Positions 53,122-62,839 of a stretch of 64,000 bases of DNA are shown piece by piece; within the stretch, counting starts at the first letter, position 1, and each line of letters begins with the position of its first letter. The translations under genes and the position numbers were made by a program. Below the pieces are notes generated by a model. It saw nothing but the letters and a program-made list of their open reading frames with translations. It was not told the origin of the DNA and did not search any database. Origin of the DNA: Anolis sagrei (lineage: Eukaryota > Chordata > Lepidosauria > Squamata > Anolidae); assembly GCF_037176765.1 (NCBI RefSeq), contig NC_090024.1:163538778-163602777 (forward strand), written 5' to 3'.

Positions 53122-53295
53122 TTTCCTGTCGTAGTTAACTGTGAATCGCACAATGTGGTATTCCTGCGCCAGCGCAGGCCAACTTCGGAACCTTCTAGAA
53201 GCTAAAAACTACTGTATCCCCCCTTGGCCCCTCCCCTCTCTCCCTCGAGTATATAAATCCCCTAGGAGGGGCCAGTCGCCATTCCTCTTTTTTCC
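53122..53295 (+). repeat. DIRS left inverted terminal repeat
   Basis: Starts TTTCCTGTCGTAGTTAAC and runs through TATTCCTGCGCCAGCGCAGG, to GCCAGTCGCCATTCCTCTT. The bulk is the reverse complement of 59192-59392. The outermost 30 or so bases differ from the right copy, as is usual in DIRS elements. A TATA-like stretch lies inside. Confidence 0.85.
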
Positions 53296-53425
53296 GCCGT
53301 TAGTAGGCTGTCAACTGGTGAACCTTCATTACTCTACTTTGGATTTTGACTCGGACTGAATTCTGACTGGACAAGGTACTCTGTTTTCCCCCCACATCGG
53401 ACTGGACTTGACTGCTCCCTCTGCT

Positions 53426-55981
53426 ATGGCGACGACTTCTTTTAAGAAGTGCTCAGCTTGCCCCAACATCCTCCCGGACACAGACGGACACGTCTTGTGC
53501 CTTACATGTCTGGGAGAGGCGCATCTGTCACAACCTTGTGGCATCTGCGCTGCTTTTACTCCGCAAACGCGGAAAAACAGAGAGTCAAGATTGAAGGCGG
53601 CTCTATATGAAAGGGCTTTGCTCCCGCCGCCTGTTAACAGGCCTCAGCCCGCTTTAGAGGCTCCCTTGCCTGCTAAAACCAGGCCTGAGCAGAATGGCCT
53701 GAAGAAGAAGAAGAAGGCCCCACAAGATGGCCGCGCCGAGAGCGCACAACCAAGGCCTTCTAACAAAAAGGCGGGAAGATCTACCGCCGTTGCGCCTCCG
53801 TCCCTACAAAGGGAAAGATCGCTCCCCCTGCTGGCAAGCACAAGGGAGCTGATACAGGCCCAACCACCCCCGGCGCTTACCTTGCCGGCGTCGGGAGGCT
53901 CAACTGCACCCGGATTGGGGCCTGCTCCGACACCGATCTCTTCCCCATCGACATCAGAGCGCCCCAGGGACATCGAGGATCCAGCGCGTTCGAGGCAGCC
54001 GACACCGGGACAAGCAGCCTCCGCGCCGCTCATCGAGGAGCCTCCTGAAACTGAAAGGCCGGCCTCTGTAGAGGGCGAAACCACTCCCCTGCTCCCTGTG
54101 GCTCCGCCCACAGGAAGGGAGGGGGAGCGCGCTCCGGTGTCGGCCGAGGGAGGAACTCTCTCTCCTCGCCCTTCTGAGGCCTTCCCCAGACCAGCTGTTC
54201 CGGTCCCGAGGCCTTCGACACCGAGGGGGAGCCAGGGGAGCAGGAGAAGATCGCGCTCCCCTTCTCGCCGCAGCCGCCGCGCAAGAAGAGAGAGGCGGCG
54301 GAGAGCATCGAGGGGAAGGTCCAGGCCAGGATCCCCCTCCTCCTCAGCGGAATCGTCCTCCTCCTCCTCCTCTTCCTCCTCCTCTTCGGCGGCTTCGAGG
54401 GCATCGAGGGCATCGAGAAGGTCCCGTCGCTCTCGTCGCCCACACTCCACCCCCAACCAATGGGGACCTTGTGGGCCCAATCCATTTCCCCATCCAGGCT
54501 TTTGGCAGATGGGTCCAGCGGGGCAATTTCTGTTTCCACAGCATCCTGCTTCTGCCTTTGCCCCTCTACCATTGATGGAGGCCATACAGGGGATTGCACA
54601 GAGAGGCTTTGGAACCTCAACCACGGTTTTTCCATCCTCCACCTCTGTTATGTCCACAGCAACCCGTCCATCAGTGACTGGACTTGGACAGACAAGCTGT
54701 GCTGAAATAAATGATTGTGTTAATGCTACTCATGTTGACCAAAATGCTGTATGTGTTGAACGTAGTTGTACTGAACGCTCTGGCTCTTTGGTTCAGAATG
54801 TAAGTGTTGCTAATACAGAAGCGCTCTTGCCTGTTCACGTGGAGGAGCCTTGCACTCCACAGATGCCCCAGGAGGTGACCGCGACCACGGGTGACCTTAA
54901 CCCTCCTGAAGTGGAGGACTCAGATTCTTCTACAGAATCTAGAGACCCACAACTTGCTCAGGCCTCAGCAGACGCTGCTCCCCTACCGGCTGACTTCAAC
55001 AAGTTTTCATCTTTGGTGGATAGAATGGTCAAGGCGCTCGATATTCCAGCCCCAAGAGCGCCTGAACATGTAGAGGATTTTATGTTTCCTTCGAATGAAC
55101 AAAATATCCCTACTTCCACGTCACTCCCAATGTTGCCTTACCTGATAAAGCTTGCTAAGATATTAGACACGCCTCCAACCGCAGTGCCCGCCACCCCAAG
55201 AAGGGTTGACTCCCTGTATAGGATTGATTTGGCCACGGCCAAGTGGGTTTCTAACCCTCCCAAACCGAACACTGTGGTTGCGGAGGTGGTGAAATCAAAG
55301 AAACCAAAAAGTACCCTCTCTGCTCCGCCGGATAAGGAGGGAAAGAAGGTCGATATGTTGGGGAAGAAAGCACACTTGGCGGCAGGTTTAGTCACCCGTA
55401 TGGCGCACTACGCGACATACATGAGTGGCTATCAGTCATTTCTCTGGAATAGGATGCTCCCGCATTTGGAGAAGCTCCCCCCAGAGGAGCAGCGCTTCCC
55501 CAAAGCGCTACAGGCTGAAGCACTCGTGCTATCGAAAATCCAAAAGGATTTCGCAAAGCACTTGGCGGAGCTGGCGGGACATTTATTTGCGACCGCCACC
55601 TCCATCAGGAGGCACGCATGGCTTAGGGCCGCAAATCTCTCCGAGGAAGGGAAGGCCCTCGCAGAAGAGCTCCCTTTACACGAGGAGGGCCTATTCAACC
55701 CGGAGACAGACATAACAATTAAAGAAAAACAAGAAGTCCGCCAAGCTGCCAACAAGTTCGGCTTCACTTGGCAGCCCTACCAAAACAAACCCAGATGGCA
55801 ATCAGCTCCCAACGCCTATCGTAAGAACTATACTAATTCTTACTCTGGGTCATTCAGGGGGAGGGGCCCTTCATCCCCTAGGTATCAGGGAGGCAAGAAA
55901 GGCAATTACCAGCCCAAGTCCAGGTATCAGCCCTATCAGGGTAAACCGAGAAATCAAGGGGCCTCAAGGAAGCGGCTTTGA
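53426..55981 (+). CDS. DIRS ORF1, gag-like protein
   Basis: The frame from the first ATG is about 851 residues. It has a Cys-rich N-terminus (CSACPNIL..., CLTCLGE, CGICAAF), a long Pro/Ser/Arg-rich middle including a Ser run, a conserved-looking globular region in the last third, and a basic Tyr/Gly/Gln-rich C-terminus. This layout fits the putative nucleic-acid-binding Gag of DIRS elements. The frame extends a few codons upstream of the ATG but without an ATG there. Confidence 0.8.
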   Translation: MATTSFKKCSACPNILPDTDGHVLCLTCLGEAHLSQPCGICAAFTPQTRKNRESRLKAALYERALLPPPVNRPQPALEAPLPAKTRPEQNGLKKKKKAPQDGRAESAQPRPSNKKAGRSTAVAPPSLQRERSLPLLASTRELIQAQPPPALTLPASGGSTAPGLGPAPTPISSPSTSERPRDIEDPARSRQPTPGQAASAPLIEEPPETERPASVEGETTPLLPVAPPTGREGERAPVSAEGGTLSPRPSEAFPRPAVPVPRPSTPRGSQGSRRRSRSPSRRSRRARRERRRRASRGRSRPGSPSSSAESSSSSSSSSSSSAASRASRASRRSRRSRRPHSTPNQWGPCGPNPFPHPGFWQMGPAGQFLFPQHPASAFAPLPLMEAIQGIAQRGFGTSTTVFPSSTSVMSTATRPSVTGLGQTSCAEINDCVNATHVDQNAVCVERSCTERSGSLVQNVSVANTEALLPVHVEEPCTPQMPQEVTATTGDLNPPEVEDSDSSTESRDPQLAQASADAAPLPADFNKFSSLVDRMVKALDIPAPRAPEHVEDFMFPSNEQNIPTSTSLPMLPYLIKLAKILDTPPTAVPATPRRVDSLYRIDLATAKWVSNPPKPNTVVAEVVKSKKPKSTLSAPPDKEGKKVDMLGKKAHLAAGLVTRMAHYATYMSGYQSFLWNRMLPHLEKLPPEEQRFPKALQAEALVLSKIQKDFAKHLAELAGHLFATATSIRRHAWLRAANLSEEGKALAEELPLHEEGLFNPETDITIKEKQEVRQAANKFGFTWQPYQNKPRWQSAPNAYRKNYTNSYSGSFRGRGPSSPRYQGGKKGNYQPKSRYQPYQGKPRNQGASRKRL

Positions 55982-55988
55982 TGCCTGC

Positions 55989-57989
55989 ATGTTACAGCCC
56001 CACTCTGTTTTAGCTCCACCTGGCCCTCCGTTAGAGGGAGTTCAAGAGTTTGCTGTTAACCCCTGTTGCAATGTTATCCCCCTTTCCTCACATCCACCCT
56101 CCCCGGTGGTATTCGGAGATAGGCTTCAGGCATTCTATGCTAACTGGGCACTGATTACCACTGACAAGTGGGTGCTCTCTATAATACAGCAGGGATATGC
56201 CATTGAATTTGTGGACAACCCACCTGTGGGTTCAATCAAGGTTACTCCCCCTTCTGATGTGTTATCTAAAGAAATTGAGGTGCTTCTAAGCAAGGGAGCC
56301 ATCTCACCTGTTCATCCCTCGTTGTTTACACGCTGTTTTTTCTCGAGATATTTTGTTGTCTCTAAGAAGGGTGGAGGTTTCAGAGCTATTATGGACTTGA
56401 GAGAATTGAATAAATTCATTGCTCCAAAGAAATTTCGCATGGTGACTCTTTCATCTATAATGCCTTTGTTGCCAGAGGGCGCATGGTTTGCCACTATAGA
56501 TTTACGGGATGCATACTTCCATTTATCAATAGTGCACCATCACCGCAGATTCCTTACCTTTAGGGTGGGCGATAGGACATTTTGTTACAATGTGCTCCCT
56601 TTTGGCCTCAGTACGGCCCCTAGGGTTTTTACCAAATGCATGGCGGTGGTGGTGGCCCATCTTCGTACCCGCGGCATCGTGGTATACCCTTATATAGACG
56701 ATTGGCTGATAGTTTCGAGATCAGCTGACCAACTCCAGGCTCATGTGCACATTGTGTTGTCTCTTTTGCAGTCGCTGGGCCTGGTGGTCAACATGGAGAA
56801 GTCCTCATTACGGCCGGTACGTGGGATCCTCTTCATCGGAGCTTTCCTAGATGCGGTGTCTCAGAGAGCGTATCTCCCGTTGGACAGGTTCTCCAATTTA
56901 CAGGCACAGGTCCAGAGTGCTATACAGGCCCAGGTAATATCGGCCCACCAAATCCAAACCCTACTGGGTCATATGGCGTCCACTACGGCGGTGACACCTT
57001 TTTCGCGCCTCCGTATGCGCCCCCTCCAGGCATGGTTTGGTACAGTGTTCGACCCCCTCAGGGATTCGCCCCAGGTCAAACTTACTCTGCCACAGGAAGT
57101 CCGTCGCTCCTTAGATTGGTGGACTGCCCCTCAATTTGTATGTGTCGGGCTACCTTTCCAACTCCCGTACCCCACCAGGATGATTACAACGGATTCATCG
57201 CTTACGGGATGGGGTGCCCATTCTCAGGGCCTAGTGGCCCATGGCAAGTGGTCTCCAAGCGAGGCCAAGCTTCACATAAACGTTCTAGAGTTAAAGGCCG
57301 TAGAAAGAGCACTAAAGTCATTCGAAGGGTTAATTCACGGCCGAGTAGTTCAGATATTGACGGACAATACAACTGTCATGTTCTATCTGAACAAGCAAGG
57401 AGGGACTCACTCCCCTCAGTTGTTGAACCTCACTCTTCAAATTTGGGAGTGGTGCATCCAGAGGAAGGTGTATCTTCAGGTCTCCCACCTCCCGGGAGAG
57501 GAGAATTCCCTGGCAGACACACTGAGCAGGAATCCACTGGGGAACCACGATTGGTCCCTCAATCAGGAAGAGGCACTAGGAATTTTCCAATTGTGGGGAT
57601 TCCCGGAGATAGATCTTTTTGCAACCAAGGAGAACACGAAGTGCCTCAGGTTCTGCTCACGGGACGATCCTCAGAGGACGCAAGTGGGTCTAGGAGATGC
57701 GTTTCTCCATTATTGGGGGGGCGCATTACTGTACGCCTTCCCTCCATTTCCGTTGCTGTTGAAGGTGGTAGCAAAGTTACAGAGAGACCACTCTCATTGT
57801 ATAGTGGTGACACCCTGGTGGCCCCGTCAGCAGTGGTTTGCACCACTTCTACAGCTGTCGAAAGGGCAGTTTTTCAAACTCAGCAACAGGACAGATCTCT
57901 TGACATCTCAGAGGGGTCAAGTATTGTACCCCGATGTGCACCTCCTCAAGTTGACGGCGTGGTTGATAGTACCGCCGCATTGGGGTTAG
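55989..57989 (+). CDS. DIRS ORF2, reverse transcriptase and RNase H
   Basis: 666 residues starting 7 bases after ORF1 ends. The RT spans about residues 70-300 with the usual LRELN, LPFGLSTAPRVF and YIDDW boxes. RNase H lies at about residues 395-520 (TTDSSLTGWGAH, ELKAVERAL, LTDNTTVMFYLN, ADTLSR). The order RT then RNase H agrees with DIRS1-like elements. Confidence 0.9.
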   Translation: MLQPHSVLAPPGPPLEGVQEFAVNPCCNVIPLSSHPPSPVVFGDRLQAFYANWALITTDKWVLSIIQQGYAIEFVDNPPVGSIKVTPPSDVLSKEIEVLLSKGAISPVHPSLFTRCFFSRYFVVSKKGGGFRAIMDLRELNKFIAPKKFRMVTLSSIMPLLPEGAWFATIDLRDAYFHLSIVHHHRRFLTFRVGDRTFCYNVLPFGLSTAPRVFTKCMAVVVAHLRTRGIVVYPYIDDWLIVSRSADQLQAHVHIVLSLLQSLGLVVNMEKSSLRPVRGILFIGAFLDAVSQRAYLPLDRFSNLQAQVQSAIQAQVISAHQIQTLLGHMASTTAVTPFSRLRMRPLQAWFGTVFDPLRDSPQVKLTLPQEVRRSLDWWTAPQFVCVGLPFQLPYPTRMITTDSSLTGWGAHSQGLVAHGKWSPSEAKLHINVLELKAVERALKSFEGLIHGRVVQILTDNTTVMFYLNKQGGTHSPQLLNLTLQIWEWCIQRKVYLQVSHLPGEENSLADTLSRNPLGNHDWSLNQEEALGIFQLWGFPEIDLFATKENTKCLRFCSRDDPQRTQVGLGDAFLHYWGGALLYAFPPFPLLLKVVAKLQRDHSHCIVVTPWWPRQQWFAPLLQLSKGQFFKLSNRTDLLTSQRGQVLYPDVHLLKLTAWLIVPPHWG

Positions 57990-59011
57990 AATCTACCCTT
58001 CCCCAAACAGTTTTGACTATCTTAGAGGCAGCACATAGACCATCTACGAAAAGATCGTATATCTTTAAGTGGAACAAATTTACTAAGTTTGCTAAATCAA
58101 AAGGGCATGATCCAGATGTGGCCCCAATTTCAGTAGTTTTGGATTTTTTGGCAGCACTTTATGATTCTGGGCTTTCTAACTCATCGCTAAAGTGTTATTT
58201 AGCGGCCATTTCCTGGTTTAGACGGAAGAAGGGTCTTCCTTCATGTTTTGTTGACCCGTTAGTCAAGCTTTTTCTAAGAGGACTTCAGAATGTAAGGCCT
58301 CCGGTGGCTCCCATAGTTCCCTCGTGGAACTTGGAGTTGGTGCTTTCCGCTCTGATGAAGCCGCCCTTTGAGCCTATGTCTTCTTCGGAATTAAGGCTAT
58401 TAACTTGGAAGGTGGCATTCTTAGTAGCCATAACTTCGGCTAGACGAGCGAGTGAGCTATGTGCCTTACGAGTGGATCCTCCATACCTAAAATTTCATGC
58501 CGACAAGGTAGTTTTGCGGATGGATTTGGCGTTCTTGCCTAAGGTGGCCACCAAATTTCATGTTTCACAGGATATCGTTTTACCAGCGTTTTTTCAGAAC
58601 CCTGAGACCCCGTTGGAGAAGGGGTTGCACTCCTTGGATGTTAGAAGGGCATTGTCCTTCTATGTCCACAGGACGGCTGAGTTCAGAAAGTCCCCGAGAC
58701 TATTTGTTAAGTATCGTAAGGACACTAGGGGTCTCCCAGTTTCCTCTCAACGTTTCTCGGCGTGGATTGTGTCAATAATCCGTACTTGTTATGGACTGGC
58801 CGGGAAAGAACTGCCTCAGCAGATTAGGGGACACTCTACTAGGGCTGTAGCTACTTCAACCGCTTTTATGAAGGGTGTTCCGTTGGAAACCATTTGTAAA
58901 GTGGCTATATGGGCTTCTCCCACTACTTTTGTCTCACATTACAAAGTGGACAGGGTATCCCGGAGAGAAGCTGATTTTGGTAGAGCAGTGTTGTTCTCTG
59001 CGGTGGCATGA
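57032..59011 (+). CDS. DIRS ORF3, tyrosine recombinase (overlaps ORF2)
   Basis: A long open frame that overlaps ORF2 by about 950 bases in another frame. Only the part after about residue 320 resembles a protein domain: an N-terminal SAM-like helical part (STKRSYIFKWNKF...) and the catalytic part of a phage-integrase-type tyrosine recombinase (SARRASELCAL, GHSTRA, HYKVD). Known DIRS elements also overlap these ORFs. The true start inside the overlap is uncertain. Confidence 0.85.
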   Translation: MVWYSVRPPQGFAPGQTYSATGSPSLLRLVDCPSICMCRATFPTPVPHQDDYNGFIAYGMGCPFSGPSGPWQVVSKRGQASHKRSRVKGRRKSTKVIRRVNSRPSSSDIDGQYNCHVLSEQARRDSLPSVVEPHSSNLGVVHPEEGVSSGLPPPGRGEFPGRHTEQESTGEPRLVPQSGRGTRNFPIVGIPGDRSFCNQGEHEVPQVLLTGRSSEDASGSRRCVSPLLGGRITVRLPSISVAVEGGSKVTERPLSLYSGDTLVAPSAVVCTTSTAVERAVFQTQQQDRSLDISEGSSIVPRCAPPQVDGVVDSTAALGLESTLPQTVLTILEAAHRPSTKRSYIFKWNKFTKFAKSKGHDPDVAPISVVLDFLAALYDSGLSNSSLKCYLAAISWFRRKKGLPSCFVDPLVKLFLRGLQNVRPPVAPIVPSWNLELVLSALMKPPFEPMSSSELRLLTWKVAFLVAITSARRASELCALRVDPPYLKFHADKVVLRMDLAFLPKVATKFHVSQDIVLPAFFQNPETPLEKGLHSLDVRRALSFYVHRTAEFRKSPRLFVKYRKDTRGLPVSSQRFSAWIVSIIRTCYGLAGKELPQQIRGHSTRAVATSTAFMKGVPLETICKVAIWASPTTFVSHYKVDRVSRREADFGRAVLFSAVA

Positions 59012-59042
59012 CCCCACCAACCAGAGTTACAGCTCGCTAGTC

Positions 59043-59145
59043 TACCACATTGTGCGATTCACAGTTAACTACGACAGGAAATGGAAGGTTGCTTACCTGT
59101 AACCGTGGTTTCCTGAGTAGTTACCTGTGAATTCGCACAAACCCT
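59043..59145 (+). repeat. DIRS internal complementary region
   Basis: The left part (59043-59081) is the complement of the extreme left end (53122-53160). The right part (59079 to about 59140) is the complement of the extreme right end (about 59331-59392). The two parts meet at a shared AAA. In the accepted DIRS model this region templates joining of the two ends into a circle. Confidence 0.88.
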
Positions 59146-59191
59146 CCCTCCTCCCCTCGGGTGTCATGCCACCCTTCTGGCCGTTGACCGG

Positions 59192-59392
59192 CGGAAGAGG
59201 AATGGCGACTGGCCCCTCCTAGGGGATTTATATACTCGAGGGAGAGAGGGGAGGGGCCAAGGGGGGATACAGTAGTTTTTAGCTTCTAGAAGGTTCCGAA
59301 GTTGGCCTGCGCTGGCGCAGGAATACCACATTGTGCGAATTCACAGGTAACTACTCAGGAAACCACGGTTACAGGTAAGCAACCTTCCATTT
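59192..59392 (+). repeat. DIRS right inverted terminal repeat
   Basis: Runs from GGAAGAGGAATGGCGACTGG to GGTAAGCAACCTTCCATTT. Inverted match to the left terminal repeat, with its own outer extension that is copied in the ICR. Confidence 0.87.
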
Positions 59393-59439
59393 TAATTGCT
59401 GGCTATGGTCCTGAGATAAATTCAGTCAATGCAGTGCAT

Positions 59440-59620
59440 ATTAGTCTAATAACAATAATTTTATTTTTATATCCCGCCACTATCTCCCCGAGGCGACCTG
59501 GGGCATCTTACATGGGGACTAGCCCAATCACAGATAAAAACAACAGCATTAAAACCAATCAATAAAAACATAACACAGAAACAAGCAACAACATAATAAA
59601 AACAATAACATGGCTGCAAA
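59440..59620 (-). mobile_element. L2-type LINE tail, minus strand
   Basis: AATAATTTTATTTTTATATC then CCGCCACTATCTCCCCGAGG is the complement of the L2 3' end. It is followed by an ATAAAAACAACA-rich stretch. Confidence 0.6.
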
Positions 59621-59624
59621 ACAG

Positions 59625-62600
59625 AATCAGAGCTGGGAGCGGGCTGAAGTAAGTGCAATAAATTCCTAAGTAGAGCTGAGGAAAAGTGCAAAAGTGTCAA
59701 TCTAGAGGGAGTACCTCTGGCCATAAAATGTCAAGATTAGTGGGGGTAGGCAGAACTAAAGTGCAGGAACGTAGGTAATATCAAGCGAGTTCTCTGGTGA
59801 ACTGCCTAATAAAAGGCACAAAAAAAAGCAGCAGACTTGGTGATTAGGGAGTCAAAATTAGTGTCTCAGATAATAACAATACATGTGAGGAAGAAGGTGG
59901 TCCTTAGGATATTCACTTGTCAAGCCTCTTAAGAGTTTCAGTAACTCTTGCTGTTGCTATTTATGACACAACCTTATAAACACTGTTATTCCCAACATGT
60001 TAATTTACCTTGATGGCCTAATTTTCCAAAACACAAAATGAATATATAGTAAGGATTATTAAGATGTTCTTATAAGAGTAATGAGAAGAGAATTACAATA
60101 ATATCTTTTAGCAGATCAGAAAAACCAAGTCCATCTTGTTTGACAATCTATCTTTAGGAGTAGCCAAAGGTGGCAATTTAAAATCTATCCTGCACACTTT
60201 TGTTTGTGGTTGTGGGGTGTCTGGTATTTTAGTATTCATTAATTGACCCATATTGCTGTTAGTTTCTGTTTTTGTAGACTGATTTGAATTTATATCAGTT
60301 GAAAAGTAAGTTGAACATACATTTATATGGGTGGAAAATAAATATACGAGACACAGCAGATATTTAAAAAGCACATGGTAAACATGCAGCATCCTTTTCT
60401 TGTTTCAAACTGGGTATATATCCAGTCAGTAGTGACATAATTCCTTGGAATCGTAGTTTAGTTGAGATCCCCACTTGTAGCTATTTGTACAAAGAGGCTG
60501 CGAAATAATGTTTCAGTTCATGAGACAAATTTAGGAGAACGAACGGTCAGCTTTTGAGACGCCAGTATTTAATATATGAGAAAAGCTTATTCAAGATATA
60601 ATACCTATGCCCTGAGAAACTGTGATTACCACAGACCAGATGTGGGACTTACCAGGACCAAAACAAATACTCAGCCCAAAGGGTCAACAAGTGCATTGGA
60701 AGGAATACGTTTATTTGAAAGACATGATGGGCGCAATCCTATTGTTTTTCATGGAATGGTTGTATATATACTTCATAATATCTTACTGAAATCTATATGA
60801 TTTTTTTAAATGTTAACTAGGTTTGGATGTTATGCTGAAAGTCCACTAGCCTTGGGAGGCAAAAAAAAAATTAATCAAAGAATGCATTTCATAAAATGAC
60901 ATTTGGTTCAATAATGTGTGCTTAACCCCTAGTGAAAGCTGTGACTGAGCTGTGCAATTATATTGGTGTTTTTCCTAGCCATGAAAATTCCAGCTTTATT
61001 TAGTATATGGTCAGTCTTAATGTTTTTACTGTCTAAGGTGGAGGTGAATGCTTGTCATGGTAATTTCACTATCTGCCTTAGTAATTAGATGTTTTGTACT
61101 TGAGCATGCAGAATCATCAACGAATATGACTAAAAATGATCAAAGATTCTTAGAACAAAAGTCCACAATATGCATAGAACCCAAAATTGAGAAAACACTC
61201 CTTTGCATCATTCTAATTTACAGCAAACACTATAATAGTGGGGAGATGGTAACTTCATCTTTCCAAGCAACTCTCTCATCTTAAAGCATTCACTTGGATA
61301 AAGTCTGACACACTATTGATCTGTTCATTAGTGGTTCAATTGATGGCCGATAAATTGTGGCCCTAACTCTCTTGAATGACAGATATTGTGCTGTTCAGAG
61401 TATAATCGAAAGAGCTCAGAGACAAATGGAGTCCTTGCCAATCTAGATCTTCCAAATTTCTGTCCGGAATTAGCCTCTATATCACCCTAACTCTTCATGC
61501 TGCAAATCTCAATTGTTGCTAGGAAAACTGGGTTTCTCATGGTTTCTAAACCATTTCTGAATAATGAATCTAAATAACAACCAGTGTATTGTAAGTTCAT
61601 TTCTCCATGTAATAGCCATGAAATGCTATCAGTGCTTAAAACAACTTTGCAATCTAACTTATCTTGTTGAACTCAAGGCAAATATGAGGTACATTCTGAT
61701 GAAGGGCAAAGAGGTATTTATTTTTCCATGGATTAGTTGGCATTTGCTTTCTCTTTTCTCTCTAACTAAGCTCCCTCTATAAAAACCCACCTGTCATAAA
61801 TCTAGTGCCACTTAAGATAGTTGATAAACCTCACTGAAGTGAAGAACCATCAGGTTCTGTTGTTATAGAATATTTTCAGAAATTAACTGGACGGGTAATA
61901 CTTGTATTTATCAGAAAGACCAGCTATTCTGAGAGACTGATAAAAATGGAATTTTCATGAATTAGGTAAAAAAATGTACCGCTGAAACTTTTCATTTTGA
62001 CCTGATTTTTTAAAAAAATAAAGCACCTTACATTTAGAATGGCACACTTAAAACCATTCTTTCTTCCTACCATAATATCTCTATAGAGATTTTGAGAGAG
62101 CCCTGACGTCAATATGTGGTGAAACAATGGAACAAACTTGACAGATTCCACACCTGATCTCTAACAATGCACCTAATAGCTTTGACCACATACACAAGGT
62201 CATATGGATTATCTTCAGATAGAGGTCATCGATACTAATTAGTCTCTTAACACATAGGATCCTGTGGTTGAGAAAAGTTTGTTTCATTATTTCAATGAAA
62301 TTATAATAGCATCTTTGTGAACCACATGGGAAGAGTCTACATTACAGCTTCTTCCTATATCTCCATGAATAGTCTGTAAATTGGGTAATGTTGAAATAAG
62401 GGAGTACAGTGGTACTAAATGTTGGAATAGTGAGTACATCCCTCCAGTGTGCTGGGGTTAGGGGCCCAGGATCATCATGAATGAAGAAATTGCTGTTTTC
62501 TATCTGAGAAAAAAAACTTTAGGACTATCTAGTTCCCCCCAGCGCCACTCTGTGGTCAACTTCTGCTGGAAGCTGGTTATAAAATTGCTTTGAAAGACCT

Positions 62601-62690
62601 GGAGATTCATAGATAAGTGTTCTCTTTAGAAATCTCTAGGTTCTCTCACATGACTGCATGAAACTGACCACAAGGTCACACTGGAGGACT
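59625..62690. other. Intron stretch without recognised features
   Basis: Mostly unique AT-rich DNA. I looked for the EP3 helix 7 exon and for repeat termini and found none. Short ORFs (60108-60392 minus, 61048-61284 plus) have no domain. Confidence 0.45.
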
Positions 62691-62695
62691 AAGAG

Positions 62696-62830
62696 CAGTG
62701 GTTCTCAACCTGTGGGTCTCCATGTGTTTTGGCCTACAACTCCCAGAAATCCCAATCAATTTACCAGCTGTTAGGAGGTCTGGGAGTTGAAGGCCAAAAC
62801 ATCTGGGGACCCACAGGTTGAGAACCACTG
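62696..62830. mobile_element. Short hAT-type MITE, near-perfect palindrome
   Basis: CAGTGGTTCTCAACCTGTGG on the left and CCACAGGTTGAGAACCACTG on the right are exact inverted copies. The inner arms (TGTTTTGGCCTACAACTCCC and GGGAGTTGAAGGCCAAAACA) also pair. The flanks ACTAAGAG and ACCTAGAG are an imperfect 8-bp duplication. Confidence 0.82.
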
Positions 62831-62839
62831 ACCTAGAGA

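Larger units (their letters stand above)
53122..59392 (+). mobile_element. DIRS-type tyrosine-recombinase retrotransposon, looks whole
   Basis: About 6.27 kb in sense orientation within PTGER3 intron 1. Parts in order: left inverted terminal repeat, gag-like ORF, RT/RNase H ORF, an overlapping tyrosine recombinase ORF, the internal complementary region (ICR), and the right inverted terminal repeat. The inverted rather than direct termini, the recombinase in place of an integrase and the ICR are diagnostic of DIRS1-like elements. The ends were set by matching each extremity to the ICR. All three main frames are open along their length, so I see no obvious breaks. Together with the close match of the two terminal repeats this suggests a recent insertion. 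As expected for the group, no target-site duplication was seen. Confidence 0.93.

Noticed and set aside
53644-54657. 337-codon minus-strand open frame across DIRS ORF1
   Set aside because: A shadow of the Pro/Ser/Arg-rich coding sequence on the other strand. It has no domain and no independent context.
53122-59392. Retrovirus or Gypsy-type LTR element
   Set aside because: The termini are inverted, there is a tyrosine recombinase rather than an integrase, no protease or envelope was seen, and an internal complementary region is present.
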